Counted from the stretch's first letter, positions 1 to 7,822 are shown. The stretch: DNA of 15,718 bases from JAVVEG01 sp032251455 (GCA_032251455.1 JAVVEG010000037.1:1-15718); one strand, 5' to 3'. Notes: generated from the sequence alone by a model not told the origin. Translations and numbers: made by a program.

Positions 1-137
1 CCCCGGGACTCTCCTCCCCAGGTCTCCGAACAAACACGGGTCAGCGCCGCCGTCAGTGTCGTCTTGCCATGGTCAACGTGACCTATGGTGCCTACATTGA
101 CGTGTAACTTCTTCCTCTCAAACTTTCCCTTCGCCAC
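1..137 (-). CDS. tuf: Elongation factor Tu, N-terminal fragment (cut by window edge)
   Basis: EF-Tu carries aminoacyl-tRNA to the ribosomal A site as a GTP complex. Only the first 45 codons are in the window. Translation from a GTG at 135-137 gives an EF-Tu N-terminus with the G1 P-loop GHVDHGKT at residues 19-26 and the following TTLTAAL. An AGGTGA Shine-Dalgarno (142-147) sits 4 nt before the GTG; E. coli tufA also starts with GTG. It lies 62 nt after fusA, the usual tufA position in a str operon. Odd points: Gly4 where Glu is usual, Leu11 where Pro is nearly universal (KKPHVNVG in most proteins), ESR where EAR is usual, and several codons rare in highly expressed genes (AGG, TTA, ATA, CGG, repeated GGA). 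It may be a diverged or decaying copy, or a sequence-quality effect; the downstream sequence is not visible. Confidence 0.9.
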   Translation of the reverse strand, partial: MAKGKFERKKLHVNVGTIGHVDHGKTTLTAALTRVCSETWGGESR

Positions 138-141
138 AATA

Positions 142-147
142 TCACCT
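142..147 (-). promoter_or_regulatory. Ribosome binding site of the left tuf
   Basis: The transcript reads AGGTGA, then 4 nt, then the GTG start of tuf at 137. It supports the GTG as initiator, since there is no ATG nearby in frame. The 62-nt fusA-tuf spacer has no convincing promoter: a TTGACG is present, but I found no good -10 at the right spacing. Read-through from fusA is therefore the simplest source of tuf mRNA. Confidence 0.7.
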
Positions 148-199
148 CATTTCAAATTCATAGTTAAGAAATCGTCAAGCCAAGCGCTCACTTACCCTT

Positions 200-2293
200 T
201 TACTTTCCTTTGCTGATAATGCTCTCGGCAATATTGGCCGGCACTTCTGCATACTTCAGGAACTCCATGGTATATGTGGCACGACCCTGGGTAGCGGAGC
301 GCAAATCTGTTGCGTAGCCAAACATCTCCGACAAGGGCACTTCTGCATTGATGATCTTGCCACCGGCACTGTCATCCATTCCCTGCAGCATACCGCGGCG
401 ACGGTTCAGATCACCCATCACATCACCCATGTTCTCTTCAGGCGTTACCACTTCGACTTTCATGATCGGTTCCAGCAGTGCTGCATCAGCCTGCAAAGCG
501 CCTTTTTTCAAGGCCATGGAACCGGCGATCTTGAACGCCATTTCACTGGAATCCACATCATGGAATGAACCGTCGAACACGGTCACCTTCATGGCCAGTA
601 GAGGATAACCGGCGACCACACCATTCTTCATCTGCTCCTGAACACCCTTGTCGATGGCAGGGATGTATTCACGTGGAATCACACCGCCCACGATCTCGTT
701 GACAAACTGGTATTCTTCATCGGCAGGCAGTGGCTCCAGACGCAACCAGCAATGACCATACTGCCCGCGGCCACCAGATTGCTTGACGTGCTTGCCTTCC
801 ACTTCGACCTTCTTCTTGATGGTCTCCCGGTAGGCTACCTGCGGCTTGCCAATATTGGCCTCAACACCAAATTCGCGGCGCATGCGATCAACCAGCACAT
901 CGAGGTGCAGCTCACCCATGCCTGAAATAATGGTCTGTCCTGATTCTTCATCAGACTCAACACGGAAGGAAGGATCTTCCTGGGCCAGCTTGCCCAGCGC
1001 AACCCCCATCTTCTCCTGGTCGGCCTTGGTTTTTGGCTCTACCGCTACCGAGATAACCGGATCCGGGAAATCCATTTTTTCCAGCACGATGATGTTATCT
1101 GGATCACACAAGGTTTCTCCTGTAGTGACATCCTTGAGACCGATAGCCGCAGCAATATCACCAGCCATTACTTCCTTGATCTCATCACGATTATTGGCGC
1201 GCATCTGTACCATGCGGCCGACACGTTCCTTTTTGCTCTTGACCGAGTTATAGACGGCATCACCGGAATTCAACCTGCCGGAGTACACTCGAAAAAATGT
1301 CAGGGTACCTACATACGGGTCTGTCGCTATCTTGAAGGCCAGTGCCGCAAACGGCGCTTCATCACTGGATTCGCGAATCGCTACGGAACCGTCTTCCAAT
1401 GTTCCTTCGATAGCCTTGACTTCGGTTGGTGAGGGCAGGTATTCGACAACACCATCCAGCACAGCCTGTACGCCCTTGTTCTTGAAGGCGGAACCACAGA
1501 AGGTGGGCACAATCTCATTGGCAAGGGTGCGAATACGGATACCCTGCTTGATTTCCTCCTCACTCAGCTCATTGCCTTCGAGGTATTTATTCATCAACTC
1601 TTCGTTGGCCTCGGCAGCTGCCTCCACCATGTGTTCGCGCCACTTCTCTGCATCGGCCAGCATATTCTGCGGAATATCCTCATAGCGCATGGTAGCGCCC
1701 TGATCATCCTCACTCCAGACGATACTCTTCATTTTCACCAGGTCTACAACACCAATAAAGGTTTCTTCGGCACCGATTGCCAGCTGCACCGGGACTGGTA
1801 CAGCACCGAGCCGATTCTTGACCTGATTGACCACACGCAGAAAGTCGGCACCCGCACGATCCATTTTGTTGACAAAAATAATACGTGGCACTTCGTAGCG
1901 ATTGGCCTGACGCCACACCGTTTCCGTCTGAGGCTGCACACCTGAGGAAGCACACAATACGACCACCGCACCATCGAGCACGCGCAATGAGCGTTCGACC
2001 TCGATAGTGAAATCCACGTGTCCGGGAGTATCGATCACATTGACGCGATGCTCTTCAAACTGCTGGTTCATGCCTTTCCAGAAAGTCGTGATTGCCGCCG
2101 AGGTAATGGTAATACCACGCTCCTGCTCCTGCTCCATCCAGTCCATGGTAGCAGCGCCATCGTGCACTTCTCCGATCTTGTGATTCATACCGGTATAGAA
2201 CAGCACGCGCTCTGTAGTCGTCGTTTTACCGGCATCGACATGCGCGCAAATGCCTATGTTTCTGTATCGGCTCAAGGGAGTTTTTCTGGCCAC
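200..2293 (-). CDS. fusA: Elongation factor G (translocase GTPase)
   Basis: EF-G moves tRNA and mRNA through the ribosome after peptide bond formation and, with RRF, splits the ribosome after termination. The 697-residue product matches the usual family length. GTPase motifs are all present: AHVDAGKT (17-24), RGITI (59-63), DTPGHVDF (88-95), NKMD (142-145) and a later GSAF. The C-terminal half keeps the domain II-V pattern, including the domain IV segment around GGRGQYGH. I chose the GTG at 2291-2293, giving MARKTPLSRYRNIGIC, because the AAGG motif (2301-2304) is 7 nt upstream; a GTG two codons earlier would be only 1 nt from that motif. It is the third gene of the str operon, 34 nt after rpsG and 62 nt before tuf. 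Intact and typical. Confidence 0.98.
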   Translation of the reverse strand: MARKTPLSRYRNIGICAHVDAGKTTTTERVLFYTGMNHKIGEVHDGAATMDWMEQEQERGITITSAAITTFWKGMNQQFEEHRVNVIDTPGHVDFTIEVERSLRVLDGAVVVLCASSGVQPQTETVWRQANRYEVPRIIFVNKMDRAGADFLRVVNQVKNRLGAVPVPVQLAIGAEETFIGVVDLVKMKSIVWSEDDQGATMRYEDIPQNMLADAEKWREHMVEAAAEANEELMNKYLEGNELSEEEIKQGIRIRTLANEIVPTFCGSAFKNKGVQAVLDGVVEYLPSPTEVKAIEGTLEDGSVAIRESSDEAPFAALAFKIATDPYVGTLTFFRVYSGRLNSGDAVYNSVKSKKERVGRMVQMRANNRDEIKEVMAGDIAAAIGLKDVTTGETLCDPDNIIVLEKMDFPDPVISVAVEPKTKADQEKMGVALGKLAQEDPSFRVESDEESGQTIISGMGELHLDVLVDRMRREFGVEANIGKPQVAYRETIKKKVEVEGKHVKQSGGRGQYGHCWLRLEPLPADEEYQFVNEIVGGVIPREYIPAIDKGVQEQMKNGVVAGYPLLAMKVTVFDGSFHDVDSSEMAFKIAGSMALKKGALQADAALLEPIMKVEVVTPEENMGDVMGDLNRRRGMLQGMDDSAGGKIINAEVPLSEMFGYATDLRSATQGRATYTMEFLKYAEVPANIAESIISKGK

Positions 2294-2300
2294 AATCACA

Positions 2301-2304
2301 CCTT
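2301..2304 (-). promoter_or_regulatory. Ribosome binding site that fixes the fusA start
   Basis: The transcript reads AAGG, 7 nt, then GTG GCC AGA AAA. This spacing favours the GTG at 2293 over the in-frame GTG at 2299, which would leave a 1-nt gap. Confidence 0.75.
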
Positions 2305-2327
2305 CACTAGTTTATTGGGTTTAAAGA

Positions 2328-2798
2328 TTAGAAACGGTAATGAGAGAAGGCCTTGTTTGCTTCAGCCATTCTATGAACATCTTCACGCTTCTTGACAGCA
2401 CTGCCACGACCCTGGGCAGCGTCGGAAATTTCGCCGGCAAGACGCAAGGCCATGGATTTTTCACCCCGCTTGCGAGCATGCTCAACCAGCCAGCGCATGG
2501 CCAGGGCATTGCGACGTTCCGCACGCACCTCAACCGGCACCTGATAAGTGGCCCCCCCTACACGACGGGATTTGACCTCTACCATTGGCGCAATTGCTTC
2601 CAGCGCCTTTTCGAAGGTTTCCAGGGGTTCCTGGCCCGCAGGACCCTTAACGACATCCAGCGCACCGTAGACTATTTTCTCGGCGACTGATTTCTTGCCG
2701 TTAACCATGACATGGTTCATGAACTTGGCAAGGATTTTACTTCCGTATTTGGCATCAGGCAGCACTTCACGTTTGGCCACCACTCTTCTTCTGGGCAT
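2328..2798 (-). CDS. rpsG: 30S ribosomal protein S7
   Basis: S7 nucleates assembly of the 30S head by binding 16S rRNA and lines the E-site/mRNA exit channel. The 156-residue product has the typical N-terminus MPRRRVVAKREVLPD and the conserved KFMNHVMVNGKKS and GGATYQVPVEVR segments. Start: ATG at 2796-2798 with a GAGGT Shine-Dalgarno just upstream. It follows rpsL after an unusually long 161-nt spacer and precedes fusA by 34 nt. In E. coli, S7 represses its own operon by binding the rpsL-rpsG intercistronic RNA; the long spacer here would have room for such a site, but that is inference. Confidence 0.98.
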   Translation of the reverse strand: MPRRRVVAKREVLPDAKYGSKILAKFMNHVMVNGKKSVAEKIVYGALDVVKGPAGQEPLETFEKALEAIAPMVEVKSRRVGGATYQVPVEVRAERRNALAMRWLVEHARKRGEKSMALRLAGEISDAAQGRGSAVKKREDVHRMAEANKAFSHYRF

Positions 2799-2959
2799 GA
2801 TTTACCTCATCACTATTCAGGGTTATCCGCAATTCCCCGCCAATCACCAGTTGACTGACAGGCACACGGCCTTACTCACATTACTTGCTTCACTTGCATC
2901 CTTGCGATCGTACTCTTGCAGTCGTACTTGCCTGGCCCCGGCTTGATCCGGGTTTCAGA
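2799..2959 (-). promoter_or_regulatory. rpsL-rpsG intercistronic region, possible S7 control site
   Basis: This 161-nt non-coding spacer lies inside an otherwise tight operon. It contains a 5-bp GC hairpin just after the rpsL stop (arms 2937-2941 and 2948-2952), with no T-run, and five GCAAG repeats (see the repeat entry). In E. coli the equivalent spacer (about 100 nt) is the S7 translational repressor target. I see no convincing promoter in it. That it acts as the S7 target is inferred from position only. Confidence 0.4.
2884..2931 (-). repeat. Five GCAAG repeats between rpsL and rpsG
   Basis: On the transcript strand GCAAG occurs five times in 48 nt (2927-2931, 2915-2919, 2901-2905, 2893-2897, 2884-2888), with start-to-start steps of 12, 14, 8 and 9 nt. 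Two copies share a longer context in which a GTAC-containing segment alternates with the repeat. The cluster is in no reading frame of a known gene. Function unknown; it could be chance in a short spacer. Confidence 0.6.
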
Positions 2960-3334
2960 TCACGATTTGGGTCGCTTGGCACCATACTTGGATCGACCCT
3001 GACGACGCGCCGCCACACCGGAAGTATCCAGGCTGCCGCGCACGGTGTGATAACGCACACCAGGAAGGTCCTTGACCCTGCCGCCACGAATCAGCACCAC
3101 CGAGTGCTCCTGCAGATTATGCCCCTCACCGCCAATATAGGAGGTGACTTCATAACCGTTGGTCAGTCGCACACGGCAGACCTTACGCAGCGCCGAGTTC
3201 GGTTTTTTTGGTGTCGTGGTATAAACACGGGTACAGACACCACGTCGTTGCGGGCAACCTTGCAGAGCAGGCACATCACTTTTGCTGTCCTTGCTCTGTC
3301 TTGGCTTGCGAACCAATTGGTTGATAGTTGCCAT
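2960..3334 (-). CDS. rpsL: 30S ribosomal protein S12
   Basis: S12 sits at the decoding centre of the 30S subunit, monitors codon-anticodon pairing and is the classic target of streptomycin-resistance mutations. Its 124 residues match the E. coli length. The core TTTPKKPNSALRKVCRVRLTNG and the GGRVKDLPGVRYH loop are intact. Lys43 and Lys88 are both wild type, predicting no S12-based streptomycin resistance; Asp89 is the residue methylthiolated in E. coli. Start: ATG at 3332-3334 with GGAG 6 nt upstream; an overlapping ATG 4 nt earlier is out of frame. First gene of the str operon, 175 nt after rpoC, and probably served by its own promoter. Confidence 0.99.
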   Translation of the reverse strand: MATINQLVRKPRQSKDSKSDVPALQGCPQRRGVCTRVYTTTPKKPNSALRKVCRVRLTNGYEVTSYIGGEGHNLQEHSVVLIRGGRVKDLPGVRYHTVRGSLDTSGVAARRQGRSKYGAKRPKS

Positions 3335-3438
3335 TCATTACTCCTGAAAATCACTTTCATTAAATTGAGTTAAGCCCTGACAGGCCGAAACCGCCAATAT
3401 TGACGACCACAGACTGATTCAGGAAATACCCGGGGTAA

Positions 3439-3469
3439 AGGATGCGAGAGTTTAATGATCTCGCACCCT
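3439..3469 (-). terminator. 11-bp hairpin overlapping the rpsL promoter
   Basis: Transcript arms at 3459-3469 and 3439-3449 pair over 11 bp with one G-U wobble, enclosing a 9-nt loop (3450-3458). It is followed by only a three-T tract, so termination of rpoC transcripts may be partial. The inverted repeat also brackets the -10 box of the predicted rpsL promoter: five bases of the -10 fall in the loop and the sixth in the downstream arm. It may therefore instead, or also, be a DNA operator-like palindrome. A second small hairpin (6 bp, arms 3475-3480 and 3487-3492) lies just upstream and covers most of the -35 box. Confidence 0.45.
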
Positions 3470-3477
3470 GTAGTCAA
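3449..3477 (-). promoter_or_regulatory. Sigma70-type promoter for rpsL-rpsG-fusA(-tuf)
   Basis: In the 175-nt rpoC-rpsL spacer the transcript strand has TTGACT (-35, 3472-3477), exactly 17 nt, then TAAACT (-10, 3449-3454). That is 5/6 and 4/6 matches to consensus with optimal spacing, the best promoter match I found in the window. Transcription would begin near 3442, giving a leader of about 108 nt before the rpsL ATG. The position agrees with the known separate str-operon promoter in other bacteria. Confidence 0.6.
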
Positions 3478-3509
3478 CTTCTAAGTAAGTTGCCGCCCCG
3501 GTGTTCCGT

Positions 3510-6500
3510 TCAAGCTCCTGTCTTCAACGCCTCGGTCAGAGCCGCCTCCACATCACTGGCACTGACACCCGAAACTTCCACTTCCAGCGCCTGTGCAGCC
3601 GCCTGACGGCGTGATTCATGATAAGCAAGACCCGTACCGGCGGGAATCAAGCGTCCGACCACCACATTTTCCTTGAGGCCACGCAGGTAATCCCGTTTGC
3701 CGGTAACAGCCGCTTCGGTCAGCACGCGTGTGGTTTCCTGGAAAGAGGCGGCAGAAATGAACGATTCCGTTGCCAGTGACGCCTTGGTAATACCCAGCAG
3801 CATTCTCTGGAACCTGGCCTGAATCTTGTCGTTGGCCCGCAGCTTGTCATTCTCTTCCTGCACCTGGGTCAGCGTGACCTGTTCACCCTTGATGAAAGAG
3901 GAATCCCCTGCTTCAGTAATCTCGACCTTGCGCAACATCTGCCTGACAATTACCTCGATGTGCTTGTCATTGATACGCACACCCTGCAGGCGATACACTT
4001 CCTGCACTTCATTGACGATGTACTCGGCAAGTGCCTCAACACCTTTCAAACGCAGAATATCATGCGGTGAAGGCGGGCCATCGGAGACCACTTCGCCGAT
4101 TTCGATGAATTCCCCCTCAAACACGGTCATGGCTCGCCATTTCGGAATCAATGTCTCGTAGACATCGCCACCATCCTTGGGTGTTATGACCAGACGGCGC
4201 TTGCCCTTGGTTTCCTTGCCGAAACTGACTGTACCGGAAATCTCGGCCAGAATGGCGGGCTCTTTCGGTCTGCGGGCTTCAAACAGATCGGCCACTCGTG
4301 GCAAACCACCCGTAATGTCGCGGGTCTTGGAGCCTTCCTGCGGAATGCGGGCGATAACATCACCCACGTTCAGATCAACCCCATTTTCAATCGCAATAAT
4401 AGCCCCTGAAGGCAGGAAGTAGTGTGCCGGAACCGTAGTTCCCGGAATACAGAGCTCCTTGCCATCATTGCCGATCAGGGTCACTGCAGGCCGCAACTCT
4501 TTGGCGGCAGAAGAGCGTTCAGCCGGATCGATAACGGAAAGACTCGACAAACCGGTGATCTCATCCGTCTGGCGACGCACAGTCACCCCTTCTTCCATAT
4601 TGGCAAAGGCAGCCCTACCCTTCACCTCAGAGATGATTGGGTGCGTATGGGGATCCCAGGTAGCAACCACCTGCCCTGCCTCAACATGCAGATTCTTGTC
4701 CAAAGTGATGACGGCACCATAAGGCAGTTTGTATTTTTCGCGCTCGCGGCCCGACTCATCGCTGACCACCAACTCTCCCGAGCGGGACACGACAACCAGT
4801 CCACCCTGGGCATTCTCCACAGTCTTCATATTGAACAGCTGCACCGAGCCCTTGGTCTTGACCTGCACGTTATCAGCAGCAGTTGCCCGCGAAGCCGCAC
4901 CACCAATATGGAACGTCCGCATGGTCAGCTGTGTGCCCGGCTCACCAATGGACTGTGCGGCGATGACACCTATCGCCTCACCAACATTGGCCAGATGCCC
5001 ACGAGCCAGATCGCGACCATAACACAAGCGGCAAATACCAAACCGGGTTTCACAGGTTATGGGTGAGCGCACATGCACCTCATCCACACCCAGCGAGTCA
5101 AGTTTTTCAACCATACGTTCATCCAGAACAATGCCAGCTTCGGCGATGACCTCTCCTGAAGCCTCATCAATCACATCATTGGTCAATACACGACCCAGCA
5201 CACGCTCAGCCAGAGGGGCAATAATATCGCCACCTTCAATGACAGGGCGCATCGGCAGGCCATCTGTCGTCCCACAATCCTGCTCAGTAATGACCAGGTC
5301 CTGTGAAATGTCGACCAGTCGCCGGGTCAGATAACCCGAGTTTGCTGTCTTCAAGGCCGTATCGGCAAGACCTTTGCGGGCACCGTGCGTTGAGGTGAAA
5401 TACTGCACTACGCTCAGACCTTCACGGAAATTCGCGGTAATCGGCGTCTCGATAATGGAACCATCAGGCCGCGCCATCAGGCCGCGCATACCAGCCAGCT
5501 GCCGAATCTGGGCAGGAGAGCCTCGTGCCCCGGAATCCGCGTAGATATATACCGAGTTGAAGGACTCCTGTCTTTCTTCCTTGCCTTCCTTGTTGATCAC
5601 AGCTTCGGTAGAAAGCCCTTCCATCATCGACTTGGCGACCAGGTCATTGGCGCGAGACCAGATATCGATCACCTTGTTGTATTTTTCGCCCTGGGTAACC
5701 AGACCGGAAGCATACTGGTTTTCGATCTCTTCCACTTCGGAATCTGCCTGGGCTATGATCGCTGCCTTTTCAACCGGGATGACGAAATCGTTTACCCCGA
5801 TGGAGGCACCGGAACGGGTGGAATATTTGTAACCGGTATACATCAGCTGGTCAGCAAAGATCACCGTCTCTTTCAAACCCACGTTGCGATAACAGGCATT
5901 GAGGATGTAGGAAATCTGTTTTTTGGTCATCTTTTGATTGACCAGAGAAAACGGCAGCCCGGCAGGGACAATACCGAACAACAGAACACGACCAACGGTG
6001 GTCTCTTCCATGGTACGGGAATGAATCTTTTCACCGGCAGCATCCAGCGTGTAGCTGTCTATTCGTGCCTTGATTCGTGCCTGCAGATGCGCATGACCAG
6101 TCTCATAGGCACGTTGTACTTCAGCTGCATCTGCAAAAATCATGCCTTCTCCCTTGGCATTGACGCGAGACCGGGTCATGTAATAAAGACCCAGCACGAC
6201 ATCCTGCGAAGGCACGATGATCGGGTCACCACTGGCTGGAGCCAGGATGTTGTTGGTAGACATCATCAGGGTGCGGGCTTCCAGTTGGGCTTCCAGTGTC
6301 AACGGCACGTGCACAGCCATCTGGTCACCGTCGAAGTCGGCGTTATAGGCAGCACAGACCAGTGGATGCAGCTGGATGGCCTTGCCTTCGATCAACACCG
6401 GCTCGAAAGCCTGGATACCCAGACGGTGCAGGGTTGGCGCCCGGTTCAGCAACACCGGGTGCTCGCGGATGACTTCAGCAAGAATATCCCATACTTCGGG

Positions 6501-7715
6501 AGTTTCCCGCTCCACCATCTTCTTCGCGGCCTTGATGGTAGTGGCCAGACCCCGACGCTCCAGCTTGCCAAAAATGAACGGTTTGAACAGCTCCAGAGCC
6601 ATTTTCTTGGGCAGACCGCATTGGTGCAGCCTCAGCGTTGGACCCACCACGATCACGGAGCGACCAGAGTAATCCACGCGTTTGCCGAGCAGGTTCTGAC
6701 GGAAACGACCCTGTTTGCCCTTGATCATATCGGCCAGGGACTTCAACGGACGCTTGTTGGAACCGGTAATGGCGCGACCGCGACGACCATTGTCAAGCAG
6801 GGCATCCACGGCTTCCTGCAACATGCGTTTTTCATTGCGCACAATAATGTCCGGGGCATTCAAATCCAGCAACCGCTTCAGGCGATTGTTGCGATTGATG
6901 ACGCGGCGATACAGGTCATTCAGATCGGAGGTCGCAAAACGTCCCCCTTCCAGTGGCACCAATGGTCGCAGATCGGGCGGCAGCACCGGCAATACGGTCA
7001 GCACCATCCACTCGGGCTTGTTGCCGGATTCGGCAAAAGCCTCCAGCAACTTCAGACGCTTGGACAGTTTCTTGAGCTTGGTCTCGGAGCTGGTCTGCGG
7101 AATTTCCTCACGCAGACGTGCCACCTCGGCATTCACATCCAGATCCTTCATCAGTTGCTGCACAGCCTCGGCGCCCATCTTGGCGTCGAACTCGTCACTG
7201 AACTCTTCCATGGCCTCGTAATACTGCTCATCGGTCAGCAGCTGGCCTTTCTCCAGCGTGGTCATGCCAGGATCGGTCACCACAAAGGATTCGAAATAAA
7301 GAATGCGTTCGATATCACGCAGTGTCATATCCAGCAGCAGGCCGATACGCGAAGGCAATGATTTCAGGAACCAGATGTGGGCAACCGGGCTGGCCAGTTC
7401 GATATGCCCCATGCGATCACGACGCACCTTGGACAGAGCCACCTCGACGCCACATTTTTCACAGATCACACCACGATGCTTGAGTCGCTTGTATTTGCCG
7501 CAGAGACACTCGTAGTCCTTGACCGGACCGAATATCTTGGCGCAGAACAAGCCATCACGTTCAGGTTTGAAGGTTCTGTAGTTGATGGTTTCGGGTTTCT
7601 TTACTTCCCCGTAGGACCAAGCCCGTATCATTTCAGGCGAGGCCAGGCCAATCCGGATCGAGTCAAATTCATCAGATTGAGATTGGGATTTAAGCAACCC
7701 TAATAGGTCTTTCAT
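3510..7715 (-). CDS. rpoC: DNA-directed RNA polymerase subunit beta'
   Basis: RpoC forms one pincer of RNA polymerase and supplies the catalytic magnesium site. The 1401-residue product has the zinc ribbon Cys70, Cys72, Cys85, Cys88, the metal-binding NADFDGD at 458-464 (Asp460/462/464, same numbering as E. coli), the second zinc site CETRFGICRLCYG plus an upstream DCG, and the trigger-loop segment around TQLTMRTFHIGGAAS. The length is close to E. coli RpoC, which suggests the gammaproteobacterial trigger-loop insertion is present. Start: ATG at 7713-7715 (MKDLLGLLKS), not the ATG eight codons earlier, because GGAGG lies 7 nt before it and this N-terminus aligns with the family. It follows rpoB by 107 nt. 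Intact. Confidence 0.99.
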   Translation of the reverse strand: MKDLLGLLKSQSQSDEFDSIRIGLASPEMIRAWSYGEVKKPETINYRTFKPERDGLFCAKIFGPVKDYECLCGKYKRLKHRGVICEKCGVEVALSKVRRDRMGHIELASPVAHIWFLKSLPSRIGLLLDMTLRDIERILYFESFVVTDPGMTTLEKGQLLTDEQYYEAMEEFSDEFDAKMGAEAVQQLMKDLDVNAEVARLREEIPQTSSETKLKKLSKRLKLLEAFAESGNKPEWMVLTVLPVLPPDLRPLVPLEGGRFATSDLNDLYRRVINRNNRLKRLLDLNAPDIIVRNEKRMLQEAVDALLDNGRRGRAITGSNKRPLKSLADMIKGKQGRFRQNLLGKRVDYSGRSVIVVGPTLRLHQCGLPKKMALELFKPFIFGKLERRGLATTIKAAKKMVERETPEVWDILAEVIREHPVLLNRAPTLHRLGIQAFEPVLIEGKAIQLHPLVCAAYNADFDGDQMAVHVPLTLEAQLEARTLMMSTNNILAPASGDPIIVPSQDVVLGLYYMTRSRVNAKGEGMIFADAAEVQRAYETGHAHLQARIKARIDSYTLDAAGEKIHSRTMEETTVGRVLLFGIVPAGLPFSLVNQKMTKKQISYILNACYRNVGLKETVIFADQLMYTGYKYSTRSGASIGVNDFVIPVEKAAIIAQADSEVEEIENQYASGLVTQGEKYNKVIDIWSRANDLVAKSMMEGLSTEAVINKEGKEERQESFNSVYIYADSGARGSPAQIRQLAGMRGLMARPDGSIIETPITANFREGLSVVQYFTSTHGARKGLADTALKTANSGYLTRRLVDISQDLVITEQDCGTTDGLPMRPVIEGGDIIAPLAERVLGRVLTNDVIDEASGEVIAEAGIVLDERMVEKLDSLGVDEVHVRSPITCETRFGICRLCYGRDLARGHLANVGEAIGVIAAQSIGEPGTQLTMRTFHIGGAASRATAADNVQVKTKGSVQLFNMKTVENAQGGLVVVSRSGELVVSDESGREREKYKLPYGAVITLDKNLHVEAGQVVATWDPHTHPIISEVKGRAAFANMEEGVTVRRQTDEITGLSSLSVIDPAERSSAAKELRPAVTLIGNDGKELCIPGTTVPAHYFLPSGAIIAIENGVDLNVGDVIARIPQEGSKTRDITGGLPRVADLFEARRPKEPAILAEISGTVSFGKETKGKRRLVITPKDGGDVYETLIPKWRAMTVFEGEFIEIGEVVSDGPPSPHDILRLKGVEALAEYIVNEVQEVYRLQGVRINDKHIEVIVRQMLRKVEITEAGDSSFIKGEQVTLTQVQEENDKLRANDKIQARFQRMLLGITKASLATESFISAASFQETTRVLTEAAVTGKRDYLRGLKENVVVGRLIPAGTGLAYHESRRQAAAQALEVEVSGVSASDVEAALTEALKTGA

Positions 7716-7783
7716 TCTGTATCCTCCGCCCTGCGGCATGCTGCGGGCTTAAAAGCACTGATTCTTGGTGTACGGTCAATCAT
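7712..7783 (-). CDS. Possible 23-codon mini-ORF ending on the rpoC start
   Basis: ATG at 7781-7783 opens MIDRTPRISAFKPAACRRAEDTE and stops at TGA 7712-7714, overlapping the rpoC ATG as ATGA. An AGGGA-like motif 2 nt upstream of the ATG could act as a weak, closely spaced Shine-Dalgarno. The overlap would suit translational coupling, but the peptide has no recognisable domain and a chance ORF of this length is common. Recorded as a candidate only. Confidence 0.2.
   Translation of the reverse strand: MIDRTPRISAFKPAACRRAEDTE
7723..7727 (-). promoter_or_regulatory. Ribosome binding site that fixes the rpoC start
   Basis: The transcript reads GGAGG, 7 nt, ATG AAA GAC. The site lies within the eight-codon extension that a longer ORF call would include, so that extension is most likely untranslated in this frame. 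Confidence 0.85.
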
Positions 7784-7786
7784 CGT

Positions 7787-7817
7787 CCCTGCAAAGGGCA
7801 GGGGGCTTCACGCCCCC
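7787..7817 (-). promoter_or_regulatory. Two overlapping hairpins in the rpoB-rpoC spacer
   Basis: Five nt after the rpoB stop, the transcript can form a GC hairpin of 6 bp (GGGGGC at 7812-7817 with GCCCCC at 7801-7806, 5-nt loop). It can also form a 6-bp hairpin (CCCTGC at 7798-7803 with GCAGGG at 7787-7792, 5-nt loop). They share bases 7801-7803, so the two full stems exclude each other. Neither has a T-run, so these are not standard intrinsic terminators. They may protect or mark mRNA ends, or modulate beta/beta' ratio. Confidence 0.4.
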
Positions 7818-7822
7818 AACGC

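Noticed and set aside
513..539. Possible antibiotic-resistance changes in RpoB (residues 513-539) and RpsL (Lys43, Lys88)
   Set aside because: Positions here are residue numbers, not bases. All key residues are wild type, so no rifampicin or streptomycin target mutation is seen.
5934..7361. A 475-codon open frame on the plus strand opposite rpoC
   Set aside because: It lies wholly antisense to the conserved rpoC coding region. Its product is rich in Gln, His and Leu with no recognisable domain, as expected for the complement of a coding frame.
7716..7739. Eight-residue N-terminal extension of RpoC (MPQGGGYR)
   Set aside because: It contains the GGAGG ribosome site of the real ATG at 7715 and has no counterpart in the family.
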